In this document: positions 33,701-48,700 of the stretch, piece by piece
How positions within the stretch are numbered: the stretch's first letter is position 1
Layout of the letters: every line of letters starts with the position of its first letter
DNA from: Turritopsis dohrnii
Taxonomy: Eukaryota; Cnidaria; Hydrozoa; Anthoathecata; Oceaniidae
DNA: 64,000 nt
Direction of reading: 5' to 3'
Assembly (NCBI GenBank): GCA_027922465.2
Contig: BQMF02000745.1
Span: forward strand, 1 to 64,000
The notes under the pieces: model-generated
Told to the model about the DNA's origin: nothing
The model's input: the letters and a program-made list of their open reading frames with translations, nothing else
The model's database searches: none
Position numbers and translations under genes: made by a program

Positions 33701-36700
33701 TAATGGCACAAGATTAAAACCATTAAAAACCATTTTTTAACATGTTCATAAGTATTTGCAACAAACAATTTGGGAATGAACTTTAAACAAACATCAGTTT
33801 TTACACCACCATAGGGGACAATAAGATATAAGAACCTTTTAGAAAGGATAACAATTTGAAAGTTTGTTCAAAAAAGTAAATGGTATGCAAATATTAAAAG
33901 AAATCTTTTGTAAAGAAGTTGCCAAGCAAATATATTTAAATTTCTAACCATAGAATATTCTTTAGATACATTTCTATCTCTTTTCCACAACTACATTTTT
34001 GTCAATTCAGCAAAATATATTTAAAAATGAAAAGAATGAGTCTGCTAACTTTGGATTAGAAGAAGTAAAATCAAGTCTTTGAGCACAGCAATACAAATCT
34101 ATTAAAATCTTCAATTTGTTTTCCTGCTTCGGTATATTGAAAAGAAATTTTAAAACAGATCAAATGAGACTAAAATGAAAACCTTTTTCATCATAATAAC
34201 ATTTCCTGCGTCCCTCTTGATTTGTGGGATATTAGGATAATAGACCTTAAGCTATAATAATAACACTGATATTTATTTTGTGAACCACATTTTGCTCCTA
34301 GACTAATTACTGAATTCAGAACTTACTTTCAGCAAACTATCTTTCTTCTCTGCTATGAATTCATTATAGGATGGAGGAAGAACAGCTTCATGCACACTGT
34401 GGCGAGTTGCTCGTGGAGGCTTCGGTGGCCGTTCTTTCTTAATTTCCACATCAGCTTTCTTATCAATTGCAGCAAGCTTGTCATTTTGCTCGTTTGTTTT
34501 AATTTCAAATTTTTTCGATCTCAACTGTTTGGCAAACTCAGAAAGGGATTCCTCCTCACTCATCTCTTCTTCAGACTCTTCGTTTGTCACTGGAGTCAGA
34601 TCTATATCAACTAAAGGCTTGGCAAATGCTGGAGTCAAAGCTGACTGAATCTTCATGGTTGAACTACGATGAGGAGTTTTATTTGGAGAGGATTTCTTCT
34701 CCTGTTCAGCCACACGTAATATGGAAGAAACATCGAAAGCTTTTGATTCACTGAGAATGGTGGTATCTTCTGTATAATCAATTGGTTGAGGAGAATTAAT
34801 GTCTCCACTGTAATTTTTTATTGAGTTCTCAGCCCTTTTTGGGGTAATCTCTTCTTTCATCGGTTCCTTCTTGGCCGGTTGGGTTTTTGCATGCTTTAGC
34901 ATCCCAGTTTGACCTTTACTAGGAGTTGGTGATTTCAGTGATGCCATTAACTCATCCATCTCCACTTCTTCTTCGTTATCACAGTGACAATCTTCATCTA
35001 ACCTTTGAATGGGTTGATCGGAAACTGTATTTCTGTCCTTATTCTGCTTCGTTTCATCTGCTGCTGGTTTGATCCTTTCAGGTGCAACCGGTTTCTCAAG
35101 CTCCTTTGCTTTGACAACAATTTGTCTGGCTGTCTTTTGTCTCAACCGATTTTCAGTTTCGATTTCTTTGGCACGTGCTTCACGCTCCTCTTTCATCTTC
35201 TGTTCAAATATTGATTTCTTGTCACCCACAGAAGCCAATTCCATTTTCTCCTAATAACAAAAACCAAAATCTGATAATTAATTATACCTTATCTTAAATT
35301 TTTTATTGCGCTGATATTCAAGGAACAGTCACTTACTTCCTGCTCTCTTTCTAGGTCATTCCTGAATGCTCTTCCAGACATCTTATTTCTTTGATCTCTA
35401 TCATCCTTTCTGACAGTCACAGGGGGAACTTCAGATAAGTTAGCTTTCTTAACAGCAGCAGATTTTATGGGAGCTCTTCCTGTTACCAACTCACTTGTGT
35501 TACGTTTACATGCTTCATCTTTCTGTTTTTCCTTCTCCTAAAATTAAAAATTGAGAGACCTACTTTTGTGTGTCTATGAAAATAAGAAATGCAGGGATAT
35601 GACCAATGGGATATCTATATCCAGGCCAAAGCACTTTTAGCAGATTTATAATAGTATACAGGTGCTTTTTCAATAACCAAGTAATATATGCTTAATAAAG
35701 ATTGTTTTATAGTTTTAAGATGGGATAGTGATTTATTTTTTATTTGTTGAATAGACTTGGCACCAAATATAAAGCTTGATGGTAGGGGTTTCAACAGGAA
35801 AAACTTAATTTTTTCCAAAATGATGTAAAGTTAAGTTTTCACCTGGAGATATTTTTGGTAAATTTGATTATTATTCTGACCCTAGTAGTATTTTAATATT
35901 CTATGCATCTGGAATAAGTAAAGAAAGTTTTGGCTGAAAGTGTAATTATCATCGGTGTGGTGAATCAGTTTTTATGTAATTACTGAGTTAATTCAATCAG
36001 TTGTGAAATAGAAAGTCAAAATGGGTCTTTGAAACGAACTGCACATTACGATTAGCATTTAATTGGCTTTCAACCTCAACTAGCATTCTCAATGAAACCA
36101 TCAACACTCAGATCATCAAGGACTGTTAAAGAATAAAAAAACCCAACAAAAACAAAAACAAAACAAAAAAAAAAACAAATAAAAAAAACAAATAAAAAAC
36201 AAACCTTTGACTGCAAGTAACCTTTACCAAAAATACGTTCTTGAATTTTATGTGAACGTTCTTTCTCAAGTTGTTGTTGATGCTCTTGTTTTAGCTTTTC
36301 CTGTTTAAGAGCAAATTCAGCATGCCTTTGTCGTTCTTCCAAATCTAGTTGAAATTTCTCTTCATAATCTTGGTTCAAGCTTGCCAACCGACTCTAAAAT
36401 AGTAAAACATGAATTGATATGAAAGGATTAGTTCAGCTTGAAGAGACCAAAAATAGTACAATGGTTCTGGCAGCTCAATAGCAAGTAAAAAGTTTCTTAC
36501 GGCCAATGAAGACCCAGCAGGATTTACTTTTAATGGAGTTCGTCCAGCGGTACTGGGAACAACGTAGCTATTTTTAGGGTTTTGTCTTCGAGCAAAGATT
36601 CCACTGGTGTTTTCATTGTTTTCATCTGATCGTTTTGGCTTCTTTTCAAAACTGGTATCTTGAATCCCCTCTGATGAATGACGCTTTGTCTGTCTAGGCT

Positions 36701-39700
36701 TTTCAGGAGACAGTGTTTCATTCTAGAACAAATTTAATGTCTTTGAGGTAACATTAACATAATATCAATCACAGGAAACTACACAATAATACTCATGCAA
36801 TTAGTTGCTTTTTGATTTGTAGAATTCCACATAAAATTGCTTGAAAATTGTATGTTTTCATCTGATTCATGCAGAAAGAACCAATTTTTCACTAAACTAA
36901 ATTTTGAAATTAATTTCAGGGCTCCCAGCTGTCTGAGACAGTCAAAAATTGGTTCGAGCCTATAAAATTTTTGAAAACCAGTGTTGTGGTGGCCTGACTG
37001 AACAGGCGAATAAAGTGTTTAAATTGTAAAAATGATTTAAGAATTTCTATTGCAAGAGATTTGAGTTTCATGTTTGTCTTAGCAATTCCAGCTCTTTTTT
37101 CTATTTTGTAAGCATTTCTAAGTGTGTTGAAATGAAATTGTCGAGTGTTATTGAATATAAAACTCTAAAACCAATGATGTCAATGGCCCAGCATGACACC
37201 CAGATAAAATCTTAAGATTAGACACTTGCTATAAACATTTTTAAGATTTTATGCCAAAAAATGCAATATTTTATGCTTTTTTTATGTTGAAGGATAAGAT
37301 TTTATGCCCTTTTTATGCCATTTTCGGAGGCCAGAAAAGACAAGACTTACTTAACTGAGCCAATTTTAGTCTCTAATGCAAATATAGAGGGTGGGAAATA
37401 AGCCATTATGAAAGGTTTGTTTCTGTCAAAACAATGGAAAAATGTAGTGAAATTGTCGCTGTAGTATAGTGGTTATCACTCTTGTATTTCATGCGAGAGA
37501 TTGGGGTTCAATTCCCCTTGGCGGCGATTCACCATACATGAGTGAATGTACCATAGCGCCAGTTCAACCGACAGGACTCCCACTCATAAGCAACAAACAT
37601 TTTTTATGATTTTATGCCAAAAAATGCGATATTTTATGCTTTTTTTATGCTGAAGGACAAGATTTTATGCCCTTTTCATGCCACCTTTCGAGGCCAGAGA
37701 AAGCAAGACCATAAAAAGTTCGCACCCTTAATTTTAAAAAGGCCTAAGTCCAAACAAGCTTAATTTTAAAAAGGCCTAAGTCCAAATGAGCTTAATTTTA
37801 AAGGGGCCTAAGTCCATTTTTCTCATTTTGAGAAAAAAGCAAAAAACGTTTTCATTTTGTTTCTTGCCCAAGTCACACTTTTAAGTATTGAAGTTAGGTT
37901 TTGCTGTTAGCTTTGGTTAATACAATTTTGTTCAACTTGGTTTGGTATAACTAGTAAGTGAATACTAAAAGTTATTATCAAGAAAACAGTGAAACCGGAC
38001 TTAGGCCTTTTTAAAATTAACAGTTTTTTTTATTTTTGGACTTAGCTCCATTTAATTGATTATAGTAAATGGGCCTAAGTCCAGACAAAATTCATGTTTT
38101 TGTTCTGAAAGGCCTAAGTCCTTATGCAAACAAGGTTTATAACCTTTTTTTATTGAGTATCACTCCTTGCAAGGGCGTGAACAGCCACTACTAGGCAAGG
38201 AGTTACAAGAAAAAAAAAAAGAATAGAAGAATAAAATAGATATAGCAGCATTAACACATAAAGAAACGGTTGATGTTCTTCTTAAAAGTGAAAAGATCGT
38301 AACCATCAGGAAAACAAAAAGATGGTAGAGCATTCCAAGCAACTGAGGTGTGAGGAATGAAACTATCCTGATAAATTTGCAGTTGCTTTTAGAGTAAGCG
38401 ACAGTGTAAGGATGAGACTTGGAAGAAACGTTTTCAAGGGAGGTATGAGTTCAGAAAGCTCCAATTAGCAGTGACGGTGAAATACTTATAGAAAAGAGAG
38501 GGAGAGAGAGAAGCTACAAGGTGACGATGAGCTCAGGTCCAACAAGATTAACAACACGCAAACAAGGAAAGAGACAGGAGTACCAGCCCAGATATGACAA
38601 CAGTACTCCATGGAAGGTTGAACAAACTTCAAAAAGTTCAGAATGCAGCAGCAGGTTTCGTTCTCCAAAAGCACGCCAACATTGAAGATGTTATCAGGCT
38701 GTCGTGGCTTCCAGTGTTAGAGAGACATGAATATGCTATTTCGGTGTTAGCATTCAAAGCTCTTTATGAAAATGTTCCTGAAAACATGCGAGTCGAGCGC
38801 AAGGTGGACCGAAGATCCCTACGTAGCAACACCAACATAAAAGGAGCCATGATTGAATGCAAAGATAAAGTCACGAGCTTCCAAGCAGAAGCAAAACGCA
38901 TTTTCAACGACCTGCCAAAGTCGATCCGTGACATTGACAAGCTAAACTCATTCAAAAGTGCATTGAAGAACTATTTACTAGATAAAGCTTTAGCCCGAGC
39001 AATGAAATAATCTTTTATACTGTCAATTGATTTGGTTTTTTTTGTTTTTGGTTTTTTTTGTTTGTCTATTCGAATTATTTTTCTACTTACACTTACGCAT
39101 AATATATAACATACGCATTTCAAGACGAAGAACCATTTGTATATATGGAAATGCTTGAAATAAATTGGTTATTATTATTATTATAACAGAATAACAAACA
39201 TTAAGAATGGCCTCATTAGTAAGAAGGTATCCACGAGCATGAAACAAGGAGTAAACCTCCATAGAAGCTGACTTGGCAAAAGAAGTGATGATGTAGTCAG
39301 TCCAAGAGAGATCCTTAGAAAAAGAAAGAGCAAGCAAACAAAATGAGGAGATTCAGGGAGATCACTTCCATCCATTCTAACAAACAAGTCATTGATGATG
39401 TGGTTACAATTAATAGAAAGAAGTTTCCTCTTAGAGGCATTTAAAGAAACATGTCAGTCAGAGCCCCATTCCAAAATGGCAGAGAGACCATGCTCCAGGG
39501 AACCATCTAGTTCAGTCTGATCAAAGAGACCAGGTTTACCGTTAGAGCTGTCATAGATGGAAGTGTCATCAGCAAAAATAACAACATTACAGAGCAGACA
39601 TGAAAGACCAGGGAGGTCGTTGATGAAATTTGGAAAACAACAGGACCAAGGATAGAGACTTGAGGAACACCAGCATTAATCGAAAAGGTAGAAGAAACTT

Positions 39701-42700
39701 GGCAATCAAAACAACCTTCAGTCGCTGATCATGCAGAAAAAATGTCCAACCTTTCCACAAATACCATCGGCTGACAACTTATACAGGAGGCCTGCATGCC
39801 TCGAAAGACTTCGAAATGTCAAGAGCAACAGCTCTAGTCACTCCATTTTTGTCTAGTGCACTACAGATTCTTTCAGTAAAGACAGTGAGGACATAAGCTG
39901 TGGAACATGCATTACAAAAGCCATACTGATGATCCGAGAAAAGACCATGAGGTTTGATATCATACATTGAGGTGAAATCAATGATAGATTCAAAGACCTT
40001 TAACAACTGAAAGGAAACTAATTCTTAAACACAGGAACAACAGAAGCACATTTCCAACAAGAGGGAAAAGAAGAGTTAAAGCAGGCAAATATTAAAAGGC
40101 TTCAAAAGTATATAAGATAACTCTTGAGAACAATGCTTCAGAACAGCAACTGGGATGTGGTCAGGACTGGTGGCTGAAGCAGAGTGGAATTGTTAGCCAC
40201 TTCTCAGGTGTAATAGAGATGTCCTAGAAAGCACTATCACAGCGATGAGGAAACTCAGGAATATTGACCAGAATTAGGTAACAAGCAGTGTGAGTGTGAG
40301 TAAAGAGCTCAAACTTCTCAAACGTGATTCAGAGAGTAGGAATAGCAGGTTTCCCTTTCTTTGACATGCTGCTGAAGATCTTCCGAAAGTCTCAAGAACC
40401 AAGTATCTCAGTGGAGATCTTGGTTTTAATGGATTCCTGATAGCTGTTCTTAGCAGTCTGTAGAATATTTCTCCAGCGATGACAAGTTACAAAAAAGAGC
40501 CTCTTGTTTTCAGCAGAGTTATCTTACCAAAAGAGGTGAAAATAGTGGTTACGATTAGCAATGGCTGCTGCATAAACAGGAGAGAACCAAGGTGAAGAAT
40601 GTGGCTTAACCTGATATTTACGATGAGGCACAAAAGCATCGATGCCAGCCTGGATCCACCCAGTGACAGCAGCAGCACTAGAGAAAAGACATTAAGCCAG
40701 GAAGCATCATGCAAGAAATCCAGCAATAAATCCCAGTCAGCAAGCTGGAAGTTGTAGGAAGTTTGATGAGAAGGATGGTCATTAGTTTGACTAGCACTCT
40801 GTTGTAAGGAAATGGCTACAAAACATGATCGGAACTATCGAAAAAAGGCTGAGGAGAGACTTGACAACTACCAAAACCAGACAAAGATCAAGTAAAGAAG
40901 GAGAGTGGGAATCATTGTGAGGAAAATGAGCAGATCAGGTTATACTCTGAGAAAGATTCTGAGATACAAAAAATTGAAGGCTTCCAAAGCAGCATCATAG
41001 TAAGTCAATCCTAGTCATTCTGAATGATGGATGTTGAAATCACCAGACAACAATGTTTGCTGTAGGATTTTCACACAGACCCCTGTCGATGCTGTCAGAA
41101 TGCATCCAAGAAAAGGGAAATCCTAGGTAGGAGAAGATCAATAGAGGAAATAAATATAGGCAGTACAATGTAGGAGAATGCTCGAAAACACAAGCAGGAA
41201 TGAGCAGAAGATTCTAGCTCAGGAGCGTGAGCAATAGGAAGTTTGTCTCTAACATAAACGCCAAGACCATGCATGTGTGTATCCAAATGAATAAGAGGGA
41301 GGTAACCATTAACATGAAAGTCAGAGGAGGATTTAGAAGGATCAAGGTTAGTTTCACATATACCAAGAATGTCAGGTGAGTGAGAAGCAAGGATAGACTC
41401 GACAAAAGGAAAGTTAGTTGTAATTGCTGTAATGATGTCAAGCTAACTACATCAACAATAGATAATGACCAACTTCTCAGACCTGAGGAAGCCCAAATGA
41501 AATTTTGCCTTTTGAGAATGGACTAAGGCCCTTTCAGTGGACTCAGGCCTTTCAAAACTCAAAAAGTTTTCTAGGATGGACTTAGGCCCTGTAATAAATG
41601 TTCAAGTATGGACTTAGGCCTTTTTAAAATTAGATGTGTTGATTTCCCTTACTTTCAATGCAAAATTAAACTATGTTTTGGGCTAAATGTTATTGGGGGC
41701 ATCAAAAGATAGCCTTTGACCCAAACTTTCAAAAAATGCAAAAATCTCAATTTTCATAAAAATGGACTTAGGCCCCTTTAAAATTAGGGGGTAAGTGGAC
41801 TTAGGCCTTTTTAAAATTAAGGGTGCGAGTTATGTTTTGTTTACGTCTCTATAGCAAATATAGAGGGCAGGAAATAAGCCACTCTAAGTGATTACCTAAT
41901 CAATAAAAAAAGACAGTGGAATCTAATAAATAATATCACCAGAAGCTTCAAGTTTGGAAAGAAAGAACAGAGAGATGATATGTTTCGTTTCTTACTACAT
42001 ATTCGACCAGCACTAATATGTGGTCATCATCTGATTATATTATTTATAATAAAACTTGATATTTGTCAGTGGAAAATAGTAATATAATGGTAGTAATTAA
42101 GGTCTATATGGTCACAACCCTGTCAAAACTTTATGAAAACTTGCTAACAGGGAACAATATACAAATAAGAGACGGTTTTTCAGAAGAAACTCCTTCATTT
42201 AAAGTAAGCAACAAAACTAAAAATTGCAAAAAATTGTGAAAAAATTGCTTTGCTTACTCTATTAAAAATAACTGACTGACATTATAACTTGAAGTGTAGA
42301 TATAGAGCCTTAGAAGCCGATATTTTTATCAGATCAAAATGGTAGGCGAGTAGTGACGATTGTTATGTTAAAAACTAGTAACCCGGATAAAACCTTTACC
42401 GAGTTTAACTTCGAAAAAGATGTGTCAAATTCGCCTTTTCCGTGTGCGAAGCCCGTGATGAAAATTTTAATTAAAGAATCGCAACTCAACAGTGTACCCA
42501 TGTTGTAGAGCTTGAAAAACTGATCAAAAAAATGTATGGGGTCGTTTCGCTACAAACAACCGTTGCAGAGATATCGTCGATCAAAGATTTTGATGACGTC
42601 ATATCCGCAGTACCAAATAAAATTTATGCCCAAATGTTGCGTCACCCCATCACCCATATTGCAGACCCTAAAAAACGTCAGTTATCCCTATTGGTTCTTG

Positions 42701-45700
42701 AGATATTTCCCTTAAAACGTCACGTTCGATTGGGGATGCAATGCAATGATCTCCCGTGATCATAAAAATAACTGACGTCAAATACCATGTGCTATTATAC
42801 TAATCGTGAATGTGTCTTGCGTGGTCTAACTACCGCTACATGACCACGATTAAGAAGGTTTTGACCGTGAAATTCCACAAAATCTAACACTCTCTAAATT
42901 AAATGTGTTGCACACGATTGCTAATTATTATAATAAGATATTGGTTTCTAAGGCTCTATCTACACTTCAAGTTATTATGACCCGACTTATCCAGTCGACC
43001 CATCTTACCCCATATTACCCTAAAGCTAACACTGTTATGTTTAAACATCGCAAACTTTATATGTGACTCTCTCGGTAATATGGTGAACTCGACACTAAAT
43101 TGCACAAACATTGAAGCAATCACTTGACATCTATGAGGCAACTTTTTATGTCACAGTGACATAGAAACAACAAATTCAATAAGAACACAAATTGCAGCAA
43201 GCACAAATTGTATTCAGATGTCAAAAAATATAAAACTAAAACTAAATACCATAAAAATTAAAAACAGAGGATGCAGAATACAAGGTATAAATAATCAATC
43301 TGGCATACAAGTTTAAAATTCTTTCTTTTTCAACATAGCAAGAGTCTCATAATTTCATAGATTAATAGAACCCCAAAACACTACATTATACTGTACTGAA
43401 TCTAAAGTAAAACATAATTTCATAATCCCGTAGAAGCAAAGCACAGTAATACGGCAAATAAAGTACATATGCACAGAATGACGAAGAGATCTGAAATGCA
43501 TCTCCTATTCAAGGACGTTATTTATTCATAGCAGCGGAAAATTACTGGGAGATGTCACATGGCTTTTTTATGACTTTTTATGCTTTTAGGCCAATTTTAT
43601 ACATTTTTTATGACAACAGGCAATTTCTTCCATTTTTTATGAAATTTTATGCCGAGTGGGAGCCCTGAACCCATGCCATGTGAGGGCAATTGGGTCGATG
43701 ATACATCGGGTGTTACAGGAAGGTCATCCAGAAGAGCACAGGCCCTTGATTGGGTTTGTGTCACTCATGAGAGTGTCAAATACTTCGGAACCTCCAACCT
43801 AAGCCGTGGCCCCTCCTGGAAAGCAGATGCAATAGCAACTGAGTGGGGCTAGCCAAGTAAAACAATACCAAATAAATATATATAAATAAATAATAAATGT
43901 CACCTTATCACTATCCACTGAACTGGAGTGTGATTGTCACTTCTGTCCACTATTTAAGCAATGCAAATATAGAGTACTTAACTGATGAAATGATAAGCCA
44001 CTCTAAAGTGACTGCCCAATCAATATAAAGAAGGCAGTGGAATATAATACTATATTGGTAGTAATAAAGTCTATACTGGTCACAACCCTGTCACAAATGT
44101 AAGGAGTGCTATACAGGAACTAAAAGTAGTTAAAAGGGAACAATATGAAGGTCTTCAGTAAAATAATAAAGACTAATCAATGTAACAAAAATAACAGACT
44201 TCAAAACTGCTTAAACCAGATTTTGAAATAGCTTGATTGAATTGCTTAATGTAACAGCCATTTTTATTAAAAAAGACATGCAGTTTCAGGCTTAATATAA
44301 GAACAAATATAAAATACATACTATACTAAATCTAAAGTAAAACAAAATTTCATAGACTAGTAGCAACCCAGAATGCTATTTATGCACTATTAATATTTCT
44401 TTAAAAACACACACTACACAGTGTTTCACGCGTCTATATGAAAATGTTTTTGATTTTTTGGGGCTAAAGTCTTGCTAAAGATTGTTTTTTTCTGAATGCT
44501 TTTGGAGGAAGGACAAAATATGAAGACAGACATGCAACAAAATGAAGATGTAATTATTTATGGCTTAATTACTTATGTACGTAGACAAATTTTTGAGAAA
44601 TTTTGATTACAGCGTTGATGCCTTGTTAAGGCTGTTTCCAAAATACCATTCTGTTCAAACAAAGTAATTTCAAAGTTTGGATGTGAAGTGATACACTGAA
44701 TGTTATCCTGTTTATGATTTAAAAGAGTCTAAGTCTCCTGGCAGCATTTACATTCAATCAACTTGAAACTGTTATAGATCACACAGTTCTAACATCAAGT
44801 CTTATTATTCGATTATTCTTCTTGGCTATACTCGGGTGTTTAGATAGCATAGCACCAATTACTTCATCTTCCTCGTCAGTAGTAACAGATATATTTGGTA
44901 TGTTCTGTTTCACTGTTTGCCATCCTTTTCCATTCCTCTATGATGAAGCGGAACTTGAGCGTAATACATGTCATATCACGTGATTAATGGCTTCTATCTT
45001 GGACCTCAGCGCTAATGTTTTTGGGTTCAATTATGACGTATTACGAAGAGAAGGAAGATTATTTTTAGTCTCAAACAAGTTTTATTTCTATAAATTTCAT
45101 TTTTTGAATGAATTTACAAAATTTTATCTGAAGGTTTGATTCCCCTTTAAGGCCATGGTATCTAGAGGGGTCTTAGCCCCCCCCCCCCCCCCCCCCCCCC
45201 CCCCTGAACATAAAATGTGACAGCCCCCAGTAATATAATAGAATTTTTCCGATGATAAACACAACATGTGTTTTTGAGATACTATTTTTTAAACATGAAA
45301 AATTGTTTTGAATAAATCATAGAAGAAAAGTAAAAAGGGAGGTAGTTTTTCGGGAGTGTCCAGAAGCTACCATGGTGGAGGACAGGTTATGGTTTTGCTT
45401 TAATGTTGGACTAAATTATTATGTTATACTCCCCCAAAATTAGTTTTATCAATAGTTCATTGTTCTTTCTCACAATAATTAGGTTTTATATTTTAAGACA
45501 AATCTAGACATCAATGAATGTTACAATATGCAGATAGTTGGCATGTATGATTCAAGTGGTAAGCACTCGATGCTTATTAGGTTTATTATGCCCATCACCT
45601 CATCAATTGCCTGTAAGACTACATGTTGAAAAGTTGAAAGGACTACAAAAGGGAGGTTTACTGGAAGGGTTGAAAACTATATTGTTGAGACTTACAAACC

Positions 45701-48700
45701 TCCCTTTTGTAGATACGTTCTTTGTACACACAAATTATTGGGACTACAAAAAGTATGTTATCTTTAGGTTGAATTTTTACAACAACAGGAAGGCATAGCT
45801 TTTTTGGTCAAGTATACATGAAAAAGGCATAGTTCTGGGATTTTGCTAACATAGGATTTGCAAACTTATCTACAAATAGTCAAGAGTAAATAAAATTTAT
45901 CTACAAAAGAATTACTGTTTTTAATTCCATGATTTTAAGAATGCTTGATATTATTGTACAGATTGGCTTCAGAACCTTTTATAAATGCTTTTTGAAATCT
46001 TGCACATGATTTAACCTTGAAAGACCAAGAAACCTTTTAACTTCACTTTGTAGGTGATTTTTGAAAACCTCCCTTTTGTAGACTACGTCCCTTGTCCATA
46101 TACCTGTATGTACTACAGTAATCCTAAATAAGTAAACATGCTAAATGGTTATAAATTTTATATTATTATATATTATAAATTTCCAAAATAAAATGTTTTG
46201 AAATAATATGCGAAAACGCTCATGCAACAAATATCAAAAAGATCTTCTCAATGGTTGTAAGAATGAATCCAAAAGGAAAACATAAATAAAGAACAGCCCC
46301 CAGACTATTTCAAGTTTCCTTAGATACCATGTCCTTTAAGGATATGGTATATGTTACAATAGTACAGGAGAAATAGTCAAAAACCTATCAAAACCCGGAA
46401 AAAAATACTATAAAGCTATAACATTGCACGTTGTTCTATAGTACTTATACCAAAAAAGCCCCATCAATTTGACCATGGGAAACCTGTTTTTGGGCCAATT
46501 CGAATTTGGTCCAAAAGACAAATTTGACCAAAATTTTGATGTTAGTTTTATATATCATTCAAAAGATAAGTTCATGCTGAACAAAAAACTTGGTTACGAC
46601 AACCTACCAAAAAAGGGCTACACACAAGAAAGGATTGACTGAGGACACATTGGAAGACCTGATAGAATCATTTAATATCCATGACAAAGGATAGTTATTA
46701 GTTCTTATTTGTTAAAAGGCATTGTGAAGGAATATGACAACTGAACAAAAAAAATTATCACTATGTACACTCCAACACTCTCAGTCTAACAAAATCTGTT
46801 TTTGGTCTAAGCAAGCAAAAATGGTAGTGGAAAATTGAACACATCTTTCGTTGAGATAATCTGTTATATTGGTCTATTTCATTCCCTTTTAGTCCCTTTC
46901 TATCAATACTGAGGTACATAATTCATGCATATTTCAGACATTTCATGCATATCTTAAATTTTAAGATAAGCTTTAAAGATAATGAACTATAATATGTAAA
47001 GCTGAGTGTTGCACTATGCTGATGTCAGCAGAAATAGAACTATTGGGAAATGGTCTGGAAACAAGCAGCTGTTTATTACTAACAAAGCACTTAAACAAAG
47101 TAAAAAAAAAATGATTGGCTCCCCCGTGGAGATTATCTCACAAGAAAACTGCTGACACACATTTTTTCTCAACCTTATGATAGTTCATTATCTTTTAATC
47201 TCCCATTTTTCCCTTTTTGAATTCTGGAATCTATACTACTTCACCAGTGAGCAAAACCATTCTGGGTAGAATGCTGAAAAATGTTTTACCTTAGAAACAA
47301 GTGGTGCTCTAGCAGTTTTGGATGGACTGTGTTGTTTTACAGCAGTTCCCAGATTTGCATGCTTTTGCAAAAGGACGTTTCTATTGTTTCTTGCCGCTTC
47401 TTTTCTTGCCTGAGTGCGCTCCAGTAACTTCTAAAACACACAAACATGATCTATCAAGATAAGCTACTATAAAATGTAAGGAGAAACTTTGCAAACATAA
47501 AGTATAGTAAAAAATTTGGAAACATTTGTTGTATATAACTGAGAAGAAGGAAAACATGATGTGAATATGAACAAAATTTTGCTCACCAAAACCAATGTTG
47601 CTGAAATTTGGACCAATTATAGTTTTCTGTTCTTCAAACTTATTAAACATAATTATTACTGAAGACATTTACAACCAATGTATTTGCTTGTTTTTATTTT
47701 GGTTTTTTTTGGGTGTTAGGCCAACACCCTTGGCCTAACAGAATTAAAACATGCATTATAATATCCTAAGTTAAAAACAATATGTATACGGAAAGGTTAA
47801 ATGCTGTGTAAACATAATGACAAAAGAAAACAACAACTTGTTTTTTTAAGCTGACCAAGTCTCATAAGATGATGAAATTTTGTTTTCTTTTGTTATTATA
47901 TAATATCCTAAGTATACTTAGCCTGAAACTATATCTCTAGAACCTGTCTTTTTATTCCTTTCAGAGCCTTTTCTATGCTATCACACCTACAAGGCAATTA
48001 TTTGATGCTCATAGAAGTACTTTCCCTGGTCTTCAGAAATAACCTAAAAGAAACAACTGAACTGTCATATTAAAATGGGTGCCATTTTCAAAATCTAATC
48101 AAGTGTTTTGATAAGACTTATATAAGCTGTGTGAATAAAATATTTTCGTTAAAATTTTGAAAGTAAACATACTTTTAAGCGCCAAAAGTTTAATGTATCT
48201 TAAAAAATACAGTTTGAAAAGGTACAGATTCACTATAGGCATGCCTATCAAACAGATTATTAATTGTTACAAGATCTGCAGACCTTCCAACCTTCACGCA
48301 TTTTTTCAACAGATCACGCACCACGCACGCATAAAAATCTATAATGATCATTTTCACGCATTTTCAAAAACTATTTTCAAAATAGTTCAATTCAATTCAA
48401 AATTCAAATGGTCTCCATACACAGCACAGATCAAACACCATATTTTTATCAAAAGATACTCAACTCAACTTTCCTCACCTCACATGTAGACTTTGTTCTA
48501 GCCTGCACCAGACTTGGACACACATAGGTCAGCTGTGTTCAGCCTAGATCTTAATTATCGGGTTTTGGTAAGCCATTTTTAGCCAATCTAGATATTTCTA
48601 TTTTCAAAACTTTCCCCTTGGCGCCAACCATTGTGCCGCCTCACGGTGACACAGGATACAGATAAATTATTCACACATTTCTTTTCTCAAAGGTTGGCAG

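Larger units (their letters stand above)
37730..41828. mobile_element. 4.1 kb block bounded by GCACCCTTAATTTTAAAAAG inverted ends
   Basis: Left end TCGCACCCTTAATTTTAAAA and the inverse at 41805-41828 bound the block. The word AAAAAGGCCTAAGTCC (or its inverse, or AAAGGGG variants) recurs at least eight times near both ends: 37745-37815, 38000-38120 and 41520-41820. Inside lie two LINE remnants in opposite orientation. The end structure looks like a DNA transposon, but no DNA transposase is visible. The flanks share an aaatatagagggNNGGaaataagcca segment (37378-37405 and 41854-41882). Confidence 0.7.

Noticed and set aside
36919..43667. A single 6.7 kb hAT transposon
   Set aside because: The ends match for only about 11 bp, no 8 bp duplication is present and no transposase is visible. 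Kept only as a possible terminus.
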